Made by a program: the position numbers and the translations under genes
Part shown: positions 18,573-28,062 of the stretch, piece by piece
Layout: the number at the start of each line of letters is the position of its first letter
Numbering within the stretch: position 1 is the first letter of the stretch
Notes under the pieces: model-generated
Seen by the model: only the letters and a program-made list of their open reading frames with translations
The model's database searches: none
Told to the model about the DNA's origin: nothing
Origin: Hydrogenophilaceae bacterium
GTDB lineage: Bacteria; Pseudomonadota; Alphaproteobacteria; Caulobacterales; Aquidulcibacteraceae
Assembly: GCA_013389015.1 (NCBI GenBank)
Contig: JACAEE010000119.1
Span: forward strand, 1-64,000
Direction of reading: 5' to 3'
DNA: 64,000 nucleotides

Positions 18573-19583
18573 ATGGACGGGGCGCTCTCACCGGTCACGG
18601 CGGCGCGCGATGCGCTGGAAGAGGTCGAGCGTCGCTACGCGACGGCGATCACGCCGCTCATGGAGAGCCTGATCGGCCCCAATGATCCCGACGATCCCAT
18701 CGCCCTGCAATTCCGGCCCGACGCCCGCGAACTGATCACCACCCCGGCCGAGCGCGCCGATCCGATCGGCGATCATCCGTTCACGCCCGTCGAAGGCGTG
18801 GTGCGCCGCTACCGCGACCGCTGCCTGTTGAAGGTCGTGAGCATCTGCCCAGTCTACTGCCGGTTCTGCTTCCGCCGCGAGATGGTCGGCCCCGGCAAGA
18901 CGGCGCCGCTCTCCGCCGAAGCGCTCGACGCCGCCTTCGCCTACATCGCAGCCCATCCCGAGATCTGGGAAGTTATCCTCACCGGCGGCGATCCGTTCCT
19001 GCTCTCGCCGCGCCGCGCGCGCGCGATCACCGAGCGCCTCGCCGCCATCCCGCACGTGAAGATCATCCGCTGGCACACCCGCGTGCCCATCGTCGATCCC
19101 GACCGCGTCACCGCCGCCTTCGTCGATGCTCTGCATACGGATGAACTGACCGCCTATGTCGCGATTCACGCCAACCACCCCCGCGAGATCACGCCGCAAG
19201 CAAGACAAGCGCTCGCCCGCCTCGCCAAAGCGGGAATCCCGCTCCTGTCGCAAACCGTGCTGCTTAAGGGCGTAAACGACGACGTCGAGACGCTGGAGCA
19301 GCTCATGCGCGCGCTCGTGGAGGCGCGGGTGAAGCCCTACTACCTCCACCACCCCGACCTTGCGCCCGGGACGTCGCATTTCCGCGTCTCCCTCGAGCGC
19401 GGCCGCCAGATCGTGCGCGAACTCCACGCCCGCGCCTCCGGCCTCTGTCAGCCGACCTATGTCCTCGACATTCCCGGCGGCCACGGCAAGGCGCCGCTCG
19501 GCCCCTGCGCGATCCGCGCCGGTGTGGAGGGCTACGAACTCCGCGGAACCGACGGCGCCTGGCGCAAGTACACGCCAGACTGA
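18573..19583 (+). CDS. epmB: EF-P (R)-beta-lysine synthesis enzyme EpmB (KamA-family radical SAM aminomutase)
   Basis: 336 residues, short compared with catabolic lysine 2,3-aminomutases and typical of EpmB, which makes (R)-beta-lysine for EF-P. The radical-SAM cluster motif is CPVYCRFC (Cys92, Cys96, Cys99). GGDPFLLSPRR and RWHTRVPIVDPDRVT follow, and a C-terminal IPGGHGKAPLGP carries the PLP-binding lysine. It lies 3 bases after the acetyltransferase gene, in one operon with epmA. Together with efp, the EF-P beta-lysylation pathway is complete here, apart from the optional hydroxylase EpmC. Confidence 0.94.
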   Translation: MDGALSPVTAARDALEEVERRYATAITPLMESLIGPNDPDDPIALQFRPDARELITTPAERADPIGDHPFTPVEGVVRRYRDRCLLKVVSICPVYCRFCFRREMVGPGKTAPLSAEALDAAFAYIAAHPEIWEVILTGGDPFLLSPRRARAITERLAAIPHVKIIRWHTRVPIVDPDRVTAAFVDALHTDELTAYVAIHANHPREITPQARQALARLAKAGIPLLSQTVLLKGVNDDVETLEQLMRALVEARVKPYYLHHPDLAPGTSHFRVSLERGRQIVRELHARASGLCQPTYVLDIPGGHGKAPLGPCAIRAGVEGYELRGTDGAWRKYTPD

Positions 19584-19598
19584 GCGCTGCACTGTCGT

Positions 19599-19640
19599 CC
19601 CTCATTCCGGACAGCGCGCAGCGCTGATCCGGAATGAGGG
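19599..19640. repeat. Palindromic repeat, copy 1
   Basis: Perfect 13-bp inverted arms, CCCTCATTCCGGA at 19599-19611 and TCCGGAATGAGGG at 19628-19640, enclose CAGCGCGCAGCGCTGA, which itself contains a smaller dyad. It lies 15 bases after the epmB stop. A near-identical copy occurs at 28887-28925. The RNA hairpin could also serve as a bidirectional transcription end. Confidence 0.85.
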
Positions 19641-19643
19641 AGG

Positions 19644-19873
19644 CTACGAGCCAATCGTCCTCACAATCTCTCCCAGCGCCTCTTCCAGACCCATCACCGC
19701 CATATCGATCCGCACGTCCGCGTCCGTATACGGAGCATAGTCCCGCGCCTCGACCTCAGCCCAACTCGCCCGCGCAAGCCCCCGCGCGTCGATCGCCCGC
19801 GTCTTCACCGTACGCCGCGGCATAGCCAAGCGGACCGATATCGCTGACCCGATCCGCTGAACACGAACAGCAT
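19644..19873 (-). pseudogene. Possible degenerate small gene in the epmB-SDR gap
   Basis: This 362-base gap (19584-19945) holds no clean gene. On the minus strand a frame ending at 19644 encodes a coherent tail: RRTVKTRAIDARGLARASWA, EVEARDYAPYTDADVRIDMA and MGLEEALGEIVRTIGS. This reads like the C-terminus of a small globular, possibly kinase-like, protein. A start-like segment MLFVFSGSG at 19873 lies in a different frame. I infer a frameshifted or internally deleted remnant; no family can be named. Confidence 0.3.
19723..19734. repeat. Best copy of a dispersed 12-bp palindrome (TCCGTATACGGA)
   Basis: This is the perfect form of a motif TCCG-N4-CGGA that recurs. Other copies are at 4636, 7925, 27442, 35213, 38086, 44139, 45628, 46565 and 50335, with one-mismatch forms at 15351, 22445 and 31588. 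Copies occur in different reading frames and strands and in two non-coding positions. They are collected by eye, so the list may be incomplete. Confidence 0.55.
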
Positions 19874-19945
19874 GCGCCTCTCCCAACGGCGCCTGGACTT
19901 CCCGCCGTCTTGGCGCTTTCGTGCCCCCAACACGGGAGCGAAACC

Positions 19946-20842
19946 ATGGACGCCTCAAAACTCATGTTCCGCGATGGCCTGATGCAGGGCGAGCGCATTC
20001 TTGTCACCGGCGGCGGCACCGGCCTCGGCAAGGAGATGAGCGAGGCCTTCCTCAAGCTCGGCGCCGAAGTGATCATCTGGGGCCGCCGCGGTGAAGTCCT
20101 TAAGGAAACTGCCGATGAACTGATGGGCAGGCACGGCGGCAAGGTCGTGCCCATGGCGTGCGACATCCGCGCCGCAGAAGCCGTCCACGAGGCGCTGGAC
20201 GAAATCTGGGCCACGGGCCCATTGACCGGCCTCGTCAACAACGCCGCCGGCAATTTCATCTCCCGCACCCAGGATCTTTCCCCGCGCGGCTTCGACGCCA
20301 TCGCCAACATCGTCTTCCGCGGCTCGTTCTACGTCACGCTCGATGTCGGCAAGCGCTGGATCGCCGAGAAGCGCAAGGGAAACGTGATCTCGATCCTGAC
20401 CACCTGGGTGTGGAACGGCTCGCCGTTCACGGTTCCCTCGGCGATGTCGAAGGCCGGCCTCAACGCCATGACCCAATCCCTGGCCGTCGAATGGGGCCCC
20501 TACGGCATCCGCTTCAACGCCATCGCGCCGGGCCCATTCCCCACCAAGGGCGCTTGGGACCGCCTCTCCCCCGGCCAGGGCGCGGACGCGGCCGGCGGCC
20601 GCTCCGGCAATCCCATGGGCCGCGTCGGCGAGATGACCGAGCTCTGCAACCTCGCCGTCTTCCTGATGGCCCCCGGCTGCGAGTACCTGACCGGCCAGAC
20701 CATCGCCATCGACGGCGCCATGTACCAGGCCTCCGGCGGAAATTTCTCCCGCCTCTCCGAATGGACCGACGAGCAATGGGCGGCCGCCCGCGACATGATC
20801 AAGGCGTCCAACGAGAAGGACCGCGCCCAAAGGACCGCCTGA
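19946..20842 (+). CDS. SDR-family 2,4-dienoyl-CoA reductase-like oxidoreductase
   Basis: 298 residues. The NAD(P) loop TGGGTGLG is at 21-28. The usual YxxxK is replaced by PSAMSKAGLNAM, followed by EWGPYGIRFNAIAPGP and TKGAWDRLSP. This pattern is that of the mitochondrial/bacterial 2,4-dienoyl-CoA reductases, in which a Ser stands at the usual Tyr position. The enzyme would allow beta-oxidation of polyunsaturated fatty acids, consistent with the acyl-CoA ligases and hydratases elsewhere in the window. It is preceded by CGGGAGCG at a suitable distance and is apparently monocistronic. Confidence 0.9.
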   Translation: MDASKLMFRDGLMQGERILVTGGGTGLGKEMSEAFLKLGAEVIIWGRRGEVLKETADELMGRHGGKVVPMACDIRAAEAVHEALDEIWATGPLTGLVNNAAGNFISRTQDLSPRGFDAIANIVFRGSFYVTLDVGKRWIAEKRKGNVISILTTWVWNGSPFTVPSAMSKAGLNAMTQSLAVEWGPYGIRFNAIAPGPFPTKGAWDRLSPGQGADAAGGRSGNPMGRVGEMTELCNLAVFLMAPGCEYLTGQTIAIDGAMYQASGGNFSRLSEWTDEQWAAARDMIKASNEKDRAQRTA

Positions 20843-21065
20843 CGCTGCAACGCGCTTGAAACATTCGGCCATCGCCTGGACACGCCTTGGCCCTAGCCTC
20901 CAGGGAGCGAGGACGCTCCGACCCGCTCCCTCAGCGGGATCGGATCGCCCTCGCTTTGCGTAGGCGTCAGCCGGGAGCCGCATTCATGCCGCCCCGGCCG
21001 GCGCGCGCGACGGAAGGTCGAGACGCAGTCCGTTGTAGCGCGGATGCTTGCAGGACGGTGACCCA

Positions 21066-22586
21066 ATGGCTGGAGCGTTTGGTTGGGCGAGGAAGCGGGC
21101 GGCGCGTGTCCCGCGCCTCGTTTGGATCGTGGGCGCCGTGGCGCTCGCGCTCTTGCTTGCCTGGTTCCTGTTCTTCCGCGGCGACGGCGACGAGACCCCT
21201 TACCGCACCGCTGCGGTCGATCGCGGCCGCATCACCCAGTCGGTGAGCGCCACCGGCTCGCTCCAGCCGTTGGTCTCGGTGAACGTCGGCTCCACAGTCT
21301 CTGGCCTGGTCGAGGAAGTGCTGGTCGACTTCAACTCGCAGGTCCGCGCCGGCCAGATCCTGGCGCGGCTCGAGCCGGATACCTTCGAGCAGCGCATGCA
21401 GCAATTGCAGGCCTCGCTCAACACAGCGCGCGCCGACTACCAGGTCGCCGACTCCGACTATCAGCGCTACCTCCGTCTCGCCGAGCAAGGCTTCGTCTCG
21501 GATCAATTGATGGCGCAGCAGCGCGCCGCCCGCGCCCGTGCAGCGGCCGCCGTGCAGCAGGCCTCCGCGCAACTTGAGACCGCACGCGTGGATTTCGAGC
21601 GCTCGATCATCCGGAGCCCGATCGACGGCGTCGTCGTCGATCGCCAGATCAATCCGGGCCAATCCGTCGCCGCGAGCTTCCAGGCGCCGACCCTCTTCGT
21701 CATCGCCCAGGATCTCTCGCGGCTTCAGGCCAACATCACCGTCGACGAAGCCGACATCGGCCAGGTGCGCGAAGGCCTGCCTGTGCGCTTCACCGTCGAC
21801 GCTTTTCCCGATGAGGATTTCGAAGGCCGCGTGAGCCAGGTGCGCCAGCAGGGCGTCGATACCAACGGCGTGGTCAGCTACACCGTCGTCGTCGAGGCGG
21901 ACAATCCGGGCCGCCGCCTCCTGCCTGGCATGACCGCCAACGCCTCCATCATCATCCAGGAGACGGCCGAAGTCGCCCGCATCCCGAACAGCGCGCTGCG
22001 CTTTCAGCCGCCGGACGAGGCCCTCCAGGCCCGCGCCCGCGCCCTCATGAGCCCTGGCCAAGGACGCGGTGGCGACGGCGAAGCGATCGCCGCCGAGCGC
22101 GGCGGCCAGAGCCGAGCGGCTGGCCAGCCCCGCGGCGCGCTCGCCTTCGCCGAGGGGCTCGATCTGACCGAGCGACAAAAACAGCTCGCCCGCGACGCCG
22201 CGCGCAACGCCCGCCAAGCCGGCGGCGACGACGGCGATCGCCGCGCCCAGATGCGGCGCGTCCGTCAAGCCGTTCTGGCCGCGCTCGAGCCGACATTGAG
22301 CGAAACGCAGCGCGCGCGCCTGGCGGCTTTGCGCGGCGCCGCAGCCAACGGCCCCCGTGAAACGCCGACCCGCGCCGCGGTGATCTTCGTTCTGCGCAAC
22401 AACCGGCCCGAGCCTGTCCGCGTCGAGCTCGGCGCCGCTGACGATTCGTATACGGAGCTTCGCGGCGGCGACCTGCGCGACGGCGACCAGATCATCACCG
22501 GCGGCGGGCCCGTGGATCGCGCGCGACAGCAGCAGCAGATGCGCGGCGGGCCGATGGGCGGCGGCGTGCGGATCCGGGGCGGCTGA
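21066..22586 (+). CDS. MacA-like periplasmic adaptor (HlyD/RND membrane-fusion protein)
   Basis: 506 residues from the ATG at 21066. An N-terminal membrane anchor (about 18-35) is followed by a barrel-sandwich hybrid domain (TGSLQPLVSVNVGSTVSGLV), an alpha-helical hairpin with LNTARADYQVADSDYQRYLR, a second lipoyl half (RSPIDGVVVDRQINPGQSVA) and a beta-barrel. Between IPNSALRF (about 315) and AVIFVLRNN (about 440) there is an Arg/Gln/Gly-rich helical insertion absent from short MacA proteins. An in-frame TTG at 21048 would add six residues. It is the first gene of an export operon with an ATPase, a permease and a TolC-like protein. Confidence 0.93.
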   Translation: MAGAFGWARKRAARVPRLVWIVGAVALALLLAWFLFFRGDGDETPYRTAAVDRGRITQSVSATGSLQPLVSVNVGSTVSGLVEEVLVDFNSQVRAGQILARLEPDTFEQRMQQLQASLNTARADYQVADSDYQRYLRLAEQGFVSDQLMAQQRAARARAAAAVQQASAQLETARVDFERSIIRSPIDGVVVDRQINPGQSVAASFQAPTLFVIAQDLSRLQANITVDEADIGQVREGLPVRFTVDAFPDEDFEGRVSQVRQQGVDTNGVVSYTVVVEADNPGRRLLPGMTANASIIIQETAEVARIPNSALRFQPPDEALQARARALMSPGQGRGGDGEAIAAERGGQSRAAGQPRGALAFAEGLDLTERQKQLARDAARNARQAGGDDGDRRAQMRRVRQAVLAALEPTLSETQRARLAALRGAAANGPRETPTRAAVIFVLRNNRPEPVRVELGAADDSYTELRGGDLRDGDQIITGGGPVDRARQQQQMRGGPMGGGVRIRGG

Positions 22587-22587
22587 G

Positions 22588-23279
<692 letters not shown>

Positions 23280-23283
<4 letters not shown>

Positions 23284-24509
23284 TCCGCTCTACCGATCTC
23301 GTCGGCGCCGCCATGCGCGCGCTGCGCGCCAACCCGATGCGTTCGGCGCTGACCGCTCTCGGCGTGATCATCGGCGTCGCCTCCGTCGTCGCCATGGTCG
23401 CGCTCGGCTCCGGCGCGCAGGCGCGCGTCGAGGCCAACATTCAGAGCCTCGGCTCGAACCTCCTCATCGTCGTGCCGGGGGCCCAGCGCGGCGCGGGCGG
23501 CGTGCGCGGCGCCGCCGGCGGCTGGGATTCGCTGACCCTGGGCGACGCCGAAGCGATCGAGCGCGACGTCGCCAACATCGCCGCCGTAGCGCCGGTGCAG
23601 AACGCCGGCGGCCAGATGATCGCCAACGGCCTCAACTGGAACACCCGCGTGCTCGGCGTGACGCCGCATTATTTCATCGCCCGCGACCTCGCCGTCGAGA
23701 ACGGCCGCCCGATCGAGGACGCCGACGTCTCACAGGCGCGCCGCGTCATCCTGCTGGGCCCCACCGTCGCGCAGAACCTGTTCCCGAACATGGACCCAGT
23801 CGGCCAGACGTTGCGCCTCAACGGCGGCGCGTACGAGGTGATTGGCGTGCTCGAATCCAAGGGCCAGTCGGGCTTTCAGGATCAGGACGACATCGCGCTC
23901 GCGCCGCTCACCACCGTCAAGCGCCGGATCGCCGGGCGCCGCGGGCGCGGCGACTCGATCAGCCAGATTTCCGTGAAAGCCGTGAGCGAGGACTTGATCC
24001 CGATCGTGGAGGCCGACGTCACCGACGTGCTGCGCCAACGCCACCGCACCGATGGCGACGACGACGACTTCACCGTGCAGAATCTCGCTTCGATCACCGA
24101 CGCGATGAAGGAGACGACCCAGACTTTCACTCTTCTTCTGGCCGCCATCGCCGGCGTGTCGCTGCTCGTCGGCGGCATCGGCATCATGAACATAATGTTG
24201 GTTTCGGTGACCGAGCGCACCCGCGAGATCGGCCTCCGCAAGGCGCTGGGCGCCCGCCGGAGCGACATTCTGAACCAGTTCGGCCTCGAAGCGATCGCGC
24301 TTTCCGTCGCCGGCGGCGCCGCCGGCCTCCTGATCGGCGTTTTGGGCGCCTGGGGGATCACGAGCGCCATGGGCCTGCCCTTGGTGCTCAGCGCCGAGAC
24401 GCCCATTTACGCGATGCTATTCTCCGGTCTGGTAGGCGTAACCTTCGGAGCCTATCCTGCCTGGAGGGCTGCGCGGCTCGATCCGATCGAGGCGCTCAGG
24501 CGGGAATGA
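23280..24509 (+). CDS. MacB-type ABC transporter permease
   Basis: 409 residues with four membrane helices: one N-terminal (about 22-42, RSALTALGVIIGVASVVAMV) and three near the C-terminus (about 280-305, 335-360, 368-388). A large periplasmic domain lies between them. The LVGGIGIMNIMLVSVTERTR and EIGLRKALGARRSDIL segments are diagnostic of the FtsX-like/MacB family. The ATPase is encoded separately upstream rather than fused. The role is most likely export of a peptide, lipid, siderophore or drug from the periplasm through the TolC-like partner. Confidence 0.95.
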
Positions 24510-24531
24510 GCTTCAGAACGAAGAGACGACG

Positions 24532-25782
24532 ATGATCCGCAGTCTGATGATCGCTTGCGCGGCGTCCGCGCTGATCGCCCCGGCCTATGGCGAAACGCTC
24601 GACGAGGCCGTCGCCGCCGCGGTGGAATCCAATCCTTCGCTCGCTGCGCAGCGCGCACGGCTCAACGCCACACGCGAACAATTGCCGCAGGCGCGCGCCG
24701 ATTTGCTGCCGCAGCTTTCCGCCTCCGCAAGCGCCGGTCGCACCGACGACGATTTCGGCACGGATGAGAACTGGTCGGCCGGTCTTTCCGCCTCGCAGCT
24801 TCTGTTTTCCGGCGGCGGGGCCCTGGCTTCGGTGCGCCAGGCGCGCGCGAACATCGCCGGCGCCATCGCCGACTATGACGCCGCCGAACAGCAACTGATT
24901 CTCGATGTCGCCGCAGCTTATGCCGGCGTCCGCCAGGCGCAGGCGGTGCTCGCCGCGCGCGAGACGACCGTCTCCAATCTCACCGAGCAATTGCGCTATG
25001 CCGAGGCCCAGTTCAATGCCGGCCTGGTGACGCGCACGGACGTCGCCCAATCACAGGCCCGCCTTGCGCAAGCGCGCACGAATTTCGTACAGGCGCAGGG
25101 CCAGTATTCCGCAGCGGTGGAAGCCTACATCCGTCTTGTCGGCCACCCGCCCGCGGAGCTCGGCGCGCCGCCCACGGCCGCCGGCCTCCCCGCCAGCCTC
25201 GAAGACGCGCTCGCTGTCGCCGTGCGCGAGAACCCGGGCCTGCTTTCCGCCCAGGCGGCGGAAAAATCCGCCGACGCCGCCGTCGACGTCGCCACATCCA
25301 ACTTTTTCCCGAACGTCGCGCTCACCGCCGGCGCGAACCGATCGGGCGACTTCGAGGACGGCACGGATGACTTCTCCTCCGACTCCGTCGGCATACGCCT
25401 TTCCTGGCAGCTCTTCACGGGCGGTTCGAATCTTTCGCGCAATCGCCAGAGTCGCGCCTTGCGCAGCGCTGCGCGCTTTGACGTGGCCGCAACCCAGCGC
25501 AGCGTGCGCGAGCAGGTCACCACCGCTTGGACGGGTCTGCAGAGCGCGCAAGCCGCCGTCGTTTCCGCGCGCGAGCAGGTTGAGACGGCGGAGCTCGCCT
25601 ATCGCGGCATCCGCCTCGAGCAGGAGACGGGCCTGCGCTCCACCATCGACGTGCTGATCCAGGAGGACGACCTCCTGAACGCGCGCCTTGCGCTCGCGGC
25701 GGCGGAGCGGGATCTCGTCGTCGCCGAGCGTCAGCTGCTCGCGACCATGGGCGTGCTGGCGGAGAACGCTCCGCGTCCCTAA
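24532..25782 (+). CDS. TolC-family outer-membrane efflux protein
   Basis: 416 residues with a signal peptide (cleavage probably after ALIAPAYG). The duplicated TolC repeat is seen as LDEAVAAAVESNPSLAAQRA and LEDALAVAVRENPGLLSAQA. Long coiled helices follow, with conserved LRYAEAQFNAGLVTRTDVAQ and YRGIRLEQETGLRSTIDVLI. It supplies the outer-membrane channel for the adaptor/ATPase/permease genes immediately upstream. The gap to the permease is only 22 bases with GAAGAGA before the ATG. Confidence 0.95.
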   Translation: MIRSLMIACAASALIAPAYGETLDEAVAAAVESNPSLAAQRARLNATREQLPQARADLLPQLSASASAGRTDDDFGTDENWSAGLSASQLLFSGGGALASVRQARANIAGAIADYDAAEQQLILDVAAAYAGVRQAQAVLAARETTVSNLTEQLRYAEAQFNAGLVTRTDVAQSQARLAQARTNFVQAQGQYSAAVEAYIRLVGHPPAELGAPPTAAGLPASLEDALAVAVRENPGLLSAQAAEKSADAAVDVATSNFFPNVALTAGANRSGDFEDGTDDFSSDSVGIRLSWQLFTGGSNLSRNRQSRALRSAARFDVAATQRSVREQVTTAWTGLQSAQAAVVSAREQVETAELAYRGIRLEQETGLRSTIDVLIQEDDLLNARLALAAAERDLVVAERQLLATMGVLAENAPRP

Positions 25783-25800
25783 TCTAGGCCAAGGCCGCGC

Positions 25801-26745
25801 GTGCAGGCTCTGGCGATGGATCCGAAACTTCAGGCGCTGTTGGACTCCGTGTCCCGGCTCGCGCCGCGCATCGATCTGAAGGCGTCCGCGGTCCAGGCGC
25901 GCGCCGCCTTCTGGCGCGCCGCCCAACGCTTGGAGGCTGACGCCCCGCTATTGCACGATCGCCGCGCCCTCAGGGTCGACGGCGGCGCAGGCGCCCTCGA
26001 CGCCCGCCTCTACACGCCCTTCGCTGCAGGACCGATCGGTCCCGGGCTCGTCTACTTCCACGGCGGCGGCTTCGTCATGGGCGATCTCGACAGCCACGAG
26101 ATGCTGTGCCGCCGCCTCGCCGCCGCCGCACACATCCGCGTGCTGAGCGTGGCCTATCGCCTGGCGCCGGAGCACCGCTTTCCCGCCGCCGTCGATGACG
26201 CCGAGGCCGCCGCGCGCTGGGCCTTCGCCAACGCCGCCGCGATCGGCTTTGATCCCGCGCGCATCGCGCTGGGCGGCGATTCCGCCGGCGGCACGCTCGC
26301 AGCAGTGGCTGCGCAAACACTGCGACGCGACCCCCGCAGCCGCCTGGCGGCGCAGCTGCTCATTTATCCCTGCACGCAGATGGTGACGATGACGCCCTCG
26401 CAGCTCAAGTTCCGCGAAGGCTATGTCGTCACCCAGGCGGCGCAGGACTTCTTCAAGGACAAGTATCTCGCGCGTCGCGAGGACGCCTACGACGTCCGCT
26501 GCTCGCCGCTGCTGGAGAATGATCTCGCCGGCCTGCCGCAGACGCTGTGCATCACCGCCGGCTTCGATCCCCTGCTCGACGAGGCCAAGGCCTATGCCGA
26601 CAAGCTCGCCGCCGCCGGCGTGCCGGTGACGCACCGCCACTACCCCAACCAGCCGCACGGCTTCTTCAACATGACCGCCGTCTCGACCGCCGCCCGCCAC
26701 GCGATCGAAGACGCCGGCCGCTGGCTGGCGGAAGCGCTGAGTTAA
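25801..26745 (+). CDS. Alpha/beta hydrolase (hormone-sensitive lipase family esterase)
   Basis: 314 residues. The oxyanion motif HGGG is at 87-90, the nucleophile elbow GDSAG has Ser161, the acid lies in FDPLLDEAK (about 255) and the His in NQPHGFFN (about 280). These define the HSL/family IV esterases, which act on short-chain esters. The start is set at GTG 25801 with AAGG upstream; an ATG five codons later is possible. It lies 18 bases after the TolC gene in the same direction, so it may be a trailing member of the export operon. Its end overlaps the convergent MFS gene by 4 bases. Confidence 0.9.
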   Translation: MQALAMDPKLQALLDSVSRLAPRIDLKASAVQARAAFWRAAQRLEADAPLLHDRRALRVDGGAGALDARLYTPFAAGPIGPGLVYFHGGGFVMGDLDSHEMLCRRLAAAAHIRVLSVAYRLAPEHRFPAAVDDAEAAARWAFANAAAIGFDPARIALGGDSAGGTLAAVAAQTLRRDPRSRLAAQLLIYPCTQMVTMTPSQLKFREGYVVTQAAQDFFKDKYLARREDAYDVRCSPLLENDLAGLPQTLCITAGFDPLLDEAKAYADKLAAAGVPVTHRHYPNQPHGFFNMTAVSTAARHAIEDAGRWLAEALS

Positions 26746-27941
26746 GCGCGCTTGGGCGCGGCGAACGCCGCCAGCGCCACGGCGCATGCGAGCACGCCGG
26801 CCCCGACCCAGAACGGTGAGCTATGCCCGAACTGGTCGAACAGGAGCCCCGCGAACGCCGGCCCGATCACGCGCCCGAGCGCCGAGGCCGATTGATTGAG
26901 CCCCATCACCAGCCCGCGCTCCTGCTCGCCCGCCTGCGCGCCGACCATCGAGGAGAGCGCCGGCGTCGCCGCGCCGCCGCCCACCGCGAGGAGCGCCAGC
27001 GCCGCATAGGCTTGCCAAGTCGTCTGCGCCGCGCCCAGCGCCGCGAACCCGAGCGCAAACAGCGTGAGCCCGCCGAGCAGCATGCGCCGTTCGCCTAGCC
27101 GTTTCGCCAGCCAACCCGCCCCGCCGCCCTGCAAGCCCACCGTCATCAGCCCGAGCACGGCGAACGCCACGCCCGTCTCGCGCGGCCCCCAGCTGAGCTG
27201 CGCATCCGACCAGAGCCCGAACGTCGTCTCCATCAGCGCCTGCGCGGCGATCATCATCAGCGTCACCGCGACCAGTTGCGCCAAGGCAGGGCGCTTGATC
27301 AGGAGCGCCGCCCGCCCGTCCCGCGGCGCCGCAGCCGGACGCCGCGCGCCCGCCGCCAGCGTCTCGCGGAAGAACGCCGCCGCCGCGAGCGCCGCGAGCA
27401 GCGCGAACGCCGCCGCCATAAGGCAAACCCGGCGAAAACCTTCCGTATCCGGACGATCGCCGACGATCAGCGCGCCGAGCCCCGGTCCGAAAATGAAGCC
27501 GAGCGCGAACGCCGCCCCCAGGAGCCCCATGTTCCGCGTCCGGGTGCGCTCATCCGCCAGATCGGGCGCCGCGGCGAACGCCGCGCCCACATTGCCCGCC
27601 ATCAGCCCGCCGAACAGCCGGGCGAACCCGAGCGCCTCAACATTAGCTGCATAAGCGATCATCACGTAGGAAGCGCCCGCGCCGATGAGCCCGGCGATCA
27701 GAACTGGCTTTCTGCCCACGGCGTCGGAGAGCCGCCCCCAGGCCGGCGCCGCGACCAGCTGCCCGAACGAATAGGCGCCCATCGCGATCGTGGTCTCGGT
27801 CGCCGTTCCGCCGAGATGCAGGGAGAGGAACGGAAAGATCGGAACGAAGATCCCGAACCCGATCATGCCCGTGAGCACGACCAGGAAGAGCGCGAGAAGC
27901 GACCCTCTCGCCGAAAGCTGCGCCGCCGCCGCCATGCGCAA
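26742..27941 (-). CDS. MFS transporter (TetA-like drug/metabolite exporter)
   Basis: 399 residues with twelve hydrophobic segments. The motif-A loop is GRLSDAVGRKPV at about 73-84, followed by helices with FGGLMAGNVGAA, and a second motif-like loop lies in the C-terminal half (WLAKRLGERRM). The arrangement resembles the tetracycline/multidrug proton antiporters, but the substrate is unknown. The gene is convergent with the esterase and divergent from the enoyl-CoA hydratase. No regulator is adjacent. Confidence 0.9.
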   Translation of the reverse strand: MRMAAAAQLSARGSLLALFLVVLTGMIGFGIFVPIFPFLSLHLGGTATETTIAMGAYSFGQLVAAPAWGRLSDAVGRKPVLIAGLIGAGASYVMIAYAANVEALGFARLFGGLMAGNVGAAFAAAPDLADERTRTRNMGLLGAAFALGFIFGPGLGALIVGDRPDTEGFRRVCLMAAAFALLAALAAAAFFRETLAAGARRPAAAPRDGRAALLIKRPALAQLVAVTLMMIAAQALMETTFGLWSDAQLSWGPRETGVAFAVLGLMTVGLQGGGAGWLAKRLGERRMLLGGLTLFALGFAALGAAQTTWQAYAALALLAVGGGAATPALSSMVGAQAGEQERGLVMGLNQSASALGRVIGPAFAGLLFDQFGHSSPFWVGAGVLACAVALAAFAAPKRA

Positions 27942-28062
27942 GCCTTACCCCGCCTGGGGCTGGCGCGCGAGGCGGCGTTTCGGCCCATTCGGTTGACTTG
28001 CCGCAGGAGGAGGTCGCGAAATGGCGGCTGACCGATGGGACACAGAGAAGACGGAGGACCCG

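Noticed and set aside
20843-21065. Possible small gene or RNA in the gap before the MacA-like adaptor
   Set aside because: It contains GC-rich dyads such as GGGAGCGAGGACGCTCC, but there is no recognisable structure and the short frames look like noise.
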